Source of the DNA: Solen grandis
Taxonomy: Eukaryota > Mollusca > Bivalvia > Adapedonta > Solenidae
Assembly (NCBI GenBank): GCA_021229015.1
Contig: CM037788.1
Location: 46,366,497 to 46,430,496, forward strand
Length of the DNA: 64,000 nt
Direction of reading: 5' to 3'
The notes under the pieces are model-generated. The model was not told the origin of the DNA, searched no databases, and was given only the letters and a program-made list of their open reading frames with translations. Positions 57,484 to 64,000 of the stretch are shown here, piece by piece (position 1 is the first letter of the stretch; every line of letters begins with the position of its first letter). Both the position numbers and the translations under genes were made by a program.

Positions 57484-58263
57484 AAGGCCAAGATGGTACT
57501 TAATCACTCAACTGAAGATGGCATTACAGAAGGACTTTAAAGCAGATCTATTTCAAATGATATCTTAACATTACAAATAAGAAGGCTCAAGTCAGACATT
57601 GGTCAAAACCATGTACGGGTCCCTCTCATGTAGACAAAACAACAATCACATGAATGATTACCTCATATGCTATATATAAGAGTGTTAACAATAACATTTT
57701 GTAAACAAGATTTTCCCAATTAACTAAGTGTTATCAAGATAAACTTTCTGACTAAGTTTGAAAAAGAATTATATATAATGTGCTTAGACAAGATTTTGAC
57801 TAAAATTTGACCCAGTGACCTACTTTTTGACCCCAAACTACACATGATCAAACATGACTGGGGCCTCTGTGGCCGAGAGGGTAAAGTCACTGACTTTAGC
57901 TCTCACTCAGCCCCTCACCACGTGGGTCGAATCTCGGCAGGGTCATTCGGATTTTCATGTGAGAAAGCCTTCCAGCTGGCTTGCCGGTAGGTCGGTGGTT
58001 CTACCCAGATGCCTCTGTGCATTTGGGGTCTTCCTCCACCTGTAATTAGCTGGACGCGGCTTTATGACTGAAATATTGTCAAGGCGACGGTTAACTCAAA
58101 TAGTCAAGTCAAGTCAAACATGACTAGATATTGTCAGGACAAACATTCTGAGCAAGTCTGTCAAAGAAACCTGAGTCAAAGTTGTGGCCTGTAGAGTGTC
58201 ATGCACAACAGATATTTCAAATATCACAAAAGCTCACCCTAACCTTTACTCTGGTGAGCTAAT
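57484..58263 (+). mobile_element. Pearl-like element split by a SINE
   Basis: The left end AAGGCCAAGATGGTACTTAA with ATCACTCAACTGAAG and the right end hairpin AGCTCACC...GGTGAGCT (58232-58260) bracket decayed core repeats. A family-2 SINE (57858-58110) sits in the middle and postdates the element. Confidence 0.55.
57858..58110 (+). repeat. SINE family 2, full copy nested in a pearl-like element
   Basis: The head CTGTGGCCGAGAGGGTAAAG (A box) and GTGGGTCGAATCTC (B box, one base short) precede TTTTCATGTGAG, CCAGCTGGCTTGCCGGTAGG, CTGTAATTAGCTGGACG and a tail that changes from (AAC)n to AGTCAAGTCAAGTC. Confidence 0.85.
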
Positions 58264-58964
58264 AATTAACATATAATTCCCCCCCCTCCTTCTAAGGCAT
58301 ACAAGTTTACATCCTGATATACTTTACAATAAAATTTCAAGACTCAAGTTGAATTTCTTCAGGAGATGTAAGTGACTCAAGATTTAATGACAGACAGAAA
58401 ATCCTGCATAAACAATATGTCTCTATCCTATAAATAGGGGTTTAGACATAATACAAATGAACAAGTGTTTCAACTCTTGTTGACTGCACTTTCTCTTAAC
58501 AAGTTCTTCTATGTATAAAGTTTCACAATTGTACCAAAACTTAAGGAGTTATGTACTGGAAGGTTTTTACTACCAATCTGCATTCACAGAAAATCTGAAA
58601 CATCTGTTATTGTTACTTTCTCTTTGCAGTAAATTTTCTCTATAAAGCCAATATCTGATTATTAATAATGTTCTCTATCAATGGCTCGAAGGTCCTAACA
58701 TTGCAGTTTTCTAGGGATCTTCCTTTCTTCTCCATACAAGGGTCGTCTTATATTTGAAGCTGAAAAGGAATTAAAGTTATAAAATAATAATGTGTGTGAA
58801 ATTAAAAAAAACAAACAAATTTGATCTTGTTTGTGCATTTTGGTGACCTTTCAACTTAAAAGAGGTAGTGGCAATATATTTGTAGTTGCAAAAATCCTTG
58901 ACTTCCAAACAAGTTAAAGATGATTTTTTTGTCAAAGTAACAAACAACTGCAACTTGCATTTCA

Positions 58965-59212
58965 GTCTTTTGGAGACAATGTTTACTTGAGATAGATATA
59001 GTGCTACCACAGGCTGCAGTATCACGCCCTAGATATGTGGCATGATACCACACACATTATCCTGATACCATGCTAACCAGTACTGGAACTACCCTAATAT
59101 GCTGAACGCCAAGCAAGGGAGCTTTTCACGACTTTAGAATGTCGCGGCGGGGATTTGAAACCATGACCTCCCGCTCCCGAGGCGGATGCTCTAACCACTT
59201 TCCCGCCAGGTC
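58965..59212 (-). repeat. SINE family 1, reverse orientation
   Basis: TTTTGGAGACAATGTTTACTTG, CTGCAGTATCACGCC, GCTGAACGCCAAGCAAGGGA and the inverted tRNA head (CGAGGCGGATGCTCTAACCA) are present. The 3' tail has been lost, because the copy starts inside the body. Confidence 0.8.
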
Positions 59213-60280
59213 AGTGATGAATTTAACAAACATGGTAGAGGTATACTAGATGATGCTACACACCAAATATCTAAGATCTAGGCAAAGGATGTCCATATAA
59301 CAAAAACTTGCCATAACCCTGGTGGCCATGTTTTTTTTTTAAACAATTCTTTTAATTGCATATTATTCTGTGAAAAAAAAAATGAAATCTGGCCACTCTC
59401 TTCAGAGATGTTTTTTTAAATTTTGTACCTAACCCCCATAGCAACAAGGAGTTTAACTCTGACTGGAATCTTTTTAAAACACCCCCCCCCCCCTCCAATG
59501 ATGTTTCTGACAAAGTTTGGTTGGAATCAGTAGTTTCAAAGGAGATGACATCTCAAAAAGCGAATGTACCCAAGATGAAGAGCATCAATGTTTTTAGAGA
59601 AAGATTAAGTTTTAATCTTCTCCTGAAAAGTATTTCTGACATACATTTTATGCACAGAACTGCTCAAAATATTATTCATATTTATAAAATCAAAACAATA
59701 TTGCAATTTTCACCTTAAAGCAGATTTTAAAGGTATAACTACTTTTGGATGTTTTGAAGTTCTTTTCTTAGTTTTAAAAATATAATACAAGCTGTGTATC
59801 AGATGAGCTAAAATAAAGAGGACCATGCACTTACTTGATTTCTGCTGTCTGTCAATTTGGAGCTGATTGTCATTATCACTTTCTGAATCCAATTCTTTAA
59901 TTCCTGTACACAAAACAATTTTAATCAGAGTTTGCATGGTTTTCCTGATTACGTCAGACTGAATTACTGACATTTTTTCAACTTTCATGATATCTGAAGT
60001 TTCATAATAATATGTCATGCAGTGAATTTTTTACAATTCTTGCTGCACATGTCCAGGAACTCGCTAAGCTAAAAAATTAAGTCCCAATATGAAAAGTATG
60101 CCTGTTATTTCAATTTCAATAGCATTTTACATATATTTTTATGTATTTACTGTAATAAAACATTGCATCCACAGCAAAACAAATACATCTAAGATGCAGG
60201 ATACAGAGGTAATAAAACACTATATGTGCCATAGTTGTAACGGGCTGGATTATTGAAAGAAATCCATCAAAATTTATAAA
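59213..60280. other. Gene-free stretch with pearl-like debris
   Basis: Core-type motifs (AATCAGTAGTTTCAAAGGAG at about 59525, AAACACCCCCCCCCCCC at about 59478) suggest decayed repeats. No exon can be supported. Confidence 0.4.
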
Positions 60281-60986
60281 CAAGTGGGCCATGATGTCCC
60301 TGAATCCCTCACCTGAGTACCATCAGTATAAGGTATAAGTAGAACCATGATAGTGATTTGGGAGTTTAATATCTGATGACATCCAGCAAAGCTACAGACA
60401 GATGAATGTTGAAAATTTCTTTATGCAGTATTTAAGATTAACAACCCAACCTCTCAAGAGGCTTATTTTAAAGGAACCAATTTTATTTTGGAAATAATGG
60501 AAAAAGGCAATGAGGTTACCATGCGTGCCAAAATAAATTTAATTAGGATTATTGTTTTCAGAGGAAATGTTTCTTGAAGTTTTCTTTACACAGTATATAC
60601 GAAAACCTAACACCCTAAGGGCCTCATCTTTTAAGGTCCAAGTTTATTTTTTCAATTATGGAAGAGGGCAATGAGGTGACCATTTGTGCAAAAGGAAGTT
60701 GAATTCTAACCACTGGTTTTAAAGAAGATGATTTTTCAGGTTTTTTTAAATAAATTTTGATAGTTGCCATGGCAATCAGTTTTGCATGGATCAAGTTTAT
60801 CTTAGCAATTTTTTGTGAAGGGCCAACTTAGGATAAATCATACCAAGTTTTGATAAAAGCAAATTGTTTACATCAAATGACTAATGAGGATGGATGGAGG
60901 CCGATCAAAAATAACACTTTGAGCACATTGTGCTCAGGTGAGAACATTGTGCTCAGGTGAGAACATTGTGCTCAGGTGAGATAAAA
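60281..60986 (+). mobile_element. Pearl-type element with a triplicated 3' terminus
   Basis: The left end CAAGTGGGCCATGATGTCCC...CCTCACCTGAG and core repeats are followed by GGATGGATGGAGG and the terminal hairpin GAGCACATTGTGCTC. The last 19 bp, ACATTGTGCTCAGGTGAG plus a linking A, are present three times in a row (about 60924-60983). Confidence 0.7.
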
Positions 60987-61527
60987 AAGTAAAAGACACT
61001 AAATTGCCCCACCCATAAAGTGCAACACATCAAGCAATCTCTCCAGTCAATTCAAAATTCATTAAGAAATGACAAAGTTATAAAGTGGAAACAAGATTTG
61101 TGACATTCTTCCATCCAGACATTCAATATATTGATGCAAAATCAAAGGGCACCCTGGTGGATTAACCATACCAAATACCAAGCCTTTAGCTCAATGAGTA
61201 ATACTCTGGACAAACATTCATTTTAATTTTGATGGGAGATAATTTAAAAATGGCACCAGGTAAAATTATGGTTCTTCTAAAAAGTATTTCTCCAAGTCAC
61301 CATCTATTTATACATGAAGTTTCATGTCAATACCTTGTGCAGTCTTAAAGTATATAGTAAATGAGTTAGGCTCTTGACAGAAATTCATTATTAAATTAAT
61401 GGGAGAAAATTAAACGAAATGGTCATGGTAGAGTTCTTGGTCACTGCACTTCACATTTTTGCTATCTATTTTAATATGAAATTAGTCAATACCTTGTAAA
61501 GTTATCAACAAAATACCTAAAATTTGA

Positions 61528-61728
61528 AGCCCCTCACCAGGTGGGTTCGAATCCTGGCAGGGTCATTTGGATTTTCATGTGAGGAAGCCTTCCAGCTGGC
61601 TTGCAGTAGGTCGGTGGTTCTACCTTGATGCCACCGTGCATTTGGGGTCTTCCTCTGCCTGTAATTAGCTGGACGTTGCTATATGACTGGAATACTGTCA
61701 AAGCAATGGTAAACTCAAATAGTAAAGT
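61528..61728 (+). repeat. SINE family 2, copy lacking the A box
   Basis: From AGCCCCTCACCAGGTGGG and the B box GTTCGAATCCT through CATGTGAGGAAGCC and CTGTAATTAGCTGGACGT to ATGGTAAACTCAAATAG. The head upstream of the B box is missing. Confidence 0.8.
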
Positions 61729-62699
61729 CCTAAAATTTGCACAAATGTGCTTTTAGTTCATCAAAACAGCTTTTATCCTTATGTTGTTGTGGCACTTTCT
61801 ATGTTTTGTCCCAGACATCTACATAATTATGTAATTCAAGATGTATGGGCAGGAAAAATGACAATGCTTGGTTAAATCAAGACTGACACCACATGAATGA
61901 TTCCACAGTGCATTGGCCTAAGTATAACTGAACTGTCAATATCTGTAACAAACCTGATGTGTGAATCTCTCCATCATCACATATGATGATTGTGTTCTGT
62001 GATGCAGTGAGGACTTCTGTACCTCCAGTTTTCACTATGAGTTTTCAAACACCAGCTTTAAATACAAAAAAGTTATTTATGATTTATGAACAAACAAATG
62101 AGTTCCTCACATTATCAAACAAAATCCCCACACAGGAGTATGAGGACTTCATTTAGATATTTTTAGCAGAAGATTTGCACACACTGTCAAACAAACAAAG
62201 AATTCACATTTTCAACTGAGGTCCTCACATTAAAAAGGTTCTACACATATTTTTAGCACCTGATTTAACACACACAGCCAAACAAACGAGGTTCAGGCCT
62301 TAAAAATTAGAACCAGAAGGTGATTAATACCCCTTTTAGGGCCACTACCTTGCTATTTGCCAGTCAATAACTAATTAATGTACTTTTCCAGCTGACACAC
62401 CCATCAAAGCCTGTGGCAAAAATATGGTCCTGCCATGCAGCCTGTAGCCTTTGTCACATAATTTTGATCATTTGAAAGATAGTCTGGATTATAAGCTCCA
62501 CACAGCACAAAGTCATTTAGATGACAATAGTTTATAATTCTTTTATGTAATGAAAATTATGAGGGTCTTTAATTTATTTTAAGAAGATGATGGGAAGAAA
62601 TTGAGCGACTTCTTATACATAATGAGTAATCATCTATAAATATTAGACTCTGAGTCTCATAACTTAGTGATAAACATAATGATAGAAATGATAAAGCAT

Positions 62700-63130
62700 A
62701 TCCTTTCGATCCAAGGCAAAAACACACTCAATTTTGTTCTTGCATGTGGCACTCTATCTTAATATGGTAAACGTTTGTACCAACTATTTGGAAATCCAGT
62801 GATCCTATGTCAAGTTAAGCCTGGACAAGCATATTAGCATTGATTTTCTTTTGTTGACCTCCAAGTATGACCTTGACCTGTGAGTTAGCAAGCTGGTTCT
62901 TTCTCATGACACTTCATCTTAATATGGGAACATTTGTGCCAAACCATTTGGAAATCCAGAAATCTTATGTCAAGTTACAGCCTGGACAAGCATACTGGCA
63001 TTAATTTTCTATTGTTGACCTCTAAGTATGACCTTGACCTTTGAGCTAACAATTTGTTTTTTCCACTTAACACTCCATCTTACTTTGGTAAACCTATGTG
63101 CCAAACCATTTGCAAATCCAGTGAAGCATT
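62700..63130 (+). repeat. Tandem repeat of about 160 bp, nearly three units
   Basis: Units share CATCTTAATATGGGAACATT, CCATTTGGAAATCCAG, ATGTCAAGTTA, CCTGGACAAGCATA and GTTGACCTCTAAGTATGACC. They are followed by AGATTCAATATAAACCAACG and a hairpin end at about 63212-63235, so this is probably the core of another pearl-like element. Confidence 0.7.
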
Positions 63131-63328
63131 GTCAATGTAGAGCTCAGACAAAAAGATTCAATATAAACCAACGGAAGAATCAACAGACGCACAGCCAAGT
63201 GATTCATATATAACTTCCCCTATCCAGGGATGTGGGGGTATAATAAGACTTTTCAAACACATATTTCTAGCATATGATCTGCTTACACAACCAAACAAAG
63301 TTTGGTTCACATTAACAAAGGGACATTA

Positions 63329-63560
63329 TTAACCCTTTCCCTCATTAGACTATTTTGACGCACTCAATACTGGTACCACATAAAGCCTGATCTGCAGAAA
63401 AACCACAGTTAAACCTTAGCAAATTTAATTATAAAGTCCTCATTTCCAGACCACTGAGGAGCAGCGAACAGCATAAAACCTGAGTAACCCGCAGGCTGAT
63501 CTGGTTTTATGCTGTTTGCATATGTCTTTCCATGGTGTTCTCTATGAGGGAAAGGGTTAA
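63329..63560. mobile_element. piggyBac-like MITE, copy 2
   Basis: It has the same termini as the copy at 49080-49321 (TTAACCCTTTCCCTCAT / ATGAGGGAAAGGGTTAA) and the same internal hairpin, with one arm changed (GTTTGC for GTTCGC) and a shorter loop. Length is 232 bp. Confidence 0.85.
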
Positions 63561-64000
63561 ACAAGAATTATAATTGAAAATGATAAATTCCCTCAGATGC
63601 TTTGTCACAGATAATGTTATCATGTAAGACATTCTTGAAAAATATAACCAAGGGCCATAACTCATTCTAAATCAAATAATCATGACATGTCAACAATATG
63701 CTCAATTACGTTCGATACTCTTCAGTCTTGCAAATTTTCATCAAAATCAGACCAAAGGTAGCCGAGAAATAAGGCAGACAAATCTTGTCTACACTAGTAA
63801 ATATGTCTCCAATATAGCCCCCATATACTTCCTATCTGGGGCTATAATAAAGTGACCTCACACAGGAGTATGAGAACTTCATACACATATTTCTAACTTT
63901 TAATTTGCACATACAGCCAAACAAATAAGGAATTATGATACAAAATATGAATTAGTATTACATTTACATTGCATAACAAAAGATCTAGTGTCTACATGTA
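63561..64000. other. Window end, pearl-like debris
   Basis: AAGGGCCATAACTCATTC and TATAGCCCCCAT...TGGGGCTATAATAAA (a hairpin 3' end near 63815-63853) are pearl-type pieces. No gene is seen before the window ends. Confidence 0.45.

Overview
The window is eukaryotic, invertebrate nuclear DNA, most likely from a bivalve mollusc. It is AT-rich, its genes have GT-AG introns, and it is dominated by transposable elements. Pointers to a bivalve are the 'pearl'-type elements (about 160-bp core tandem repeats ended by a hairpin reading ...GTGCTCAGGTGAG), two abundant tRNA-headed SINE families, and a multi-exon chitin-binding (peritrophin-A type) gene. The species cannot be named from the sequence alone. 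Two runs of exactly 100 N (36795-36894 and 49572-49671) look like scaffolding gaps, so the window is three contigs whose order should not be over-trusted.

Contig 1, left part (1-19.7 kb). A decayed virus-like gene cluster lies at about 1.1-4.5 kb: a P-loop packaging-type ATPase with a degenerate zinc finger, plus an acidic protein, both frameshifted. It is flanked by short inverted repeats. From 17016 down to 5409 on the minus strand runs a secreted chitin-binding gene. Its exons alternate between two cysteine-rich modules (A and B), and every complete exon is bounded by phase-1 introns. One B exon has lost its 5' half against a 1.75-kb, 40-bp minisatellite. Introns hold SINEs, a 1.6-kb inverted-repeat element and a pearl element that itself contains a foldback element.

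Contig 1, right part (19.7-36.8 kb). After a LINE fragment and a 0.9-kb duplication comes about 15 kb of composite repeat. Monomers of about 452-454 bp carry paired TGACGTCA palindromes at both ends. They are grouped into larger units that each finish with a hairpin and CTAG, like a Helitron 3' end, and sit head to tail. SINEs and GC-tipped hairpins have been inserted into it.

Contig 2 (36.9-49.6 kb). Two recognisable nuclear genes for mitochondrial translation diverge from each other. MTERF4 (minus strand, one likely 1-nt frameshift) acts in mitoribosome large-subunit assembly. MRPL37 (plus strand, exons 1-3, cut by the gap) is a large-subunit protein. Their 6.6-kb spacer is mostly transposons, including an 849-codon uninterrupted LINE reverse-transcriptase ORF.

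Contig 3 (49.7-64 kb). No cellular gene is supported. It holds a BEL/Pao integrase fragment, SINEs, several pearl-like elements and MITEs.
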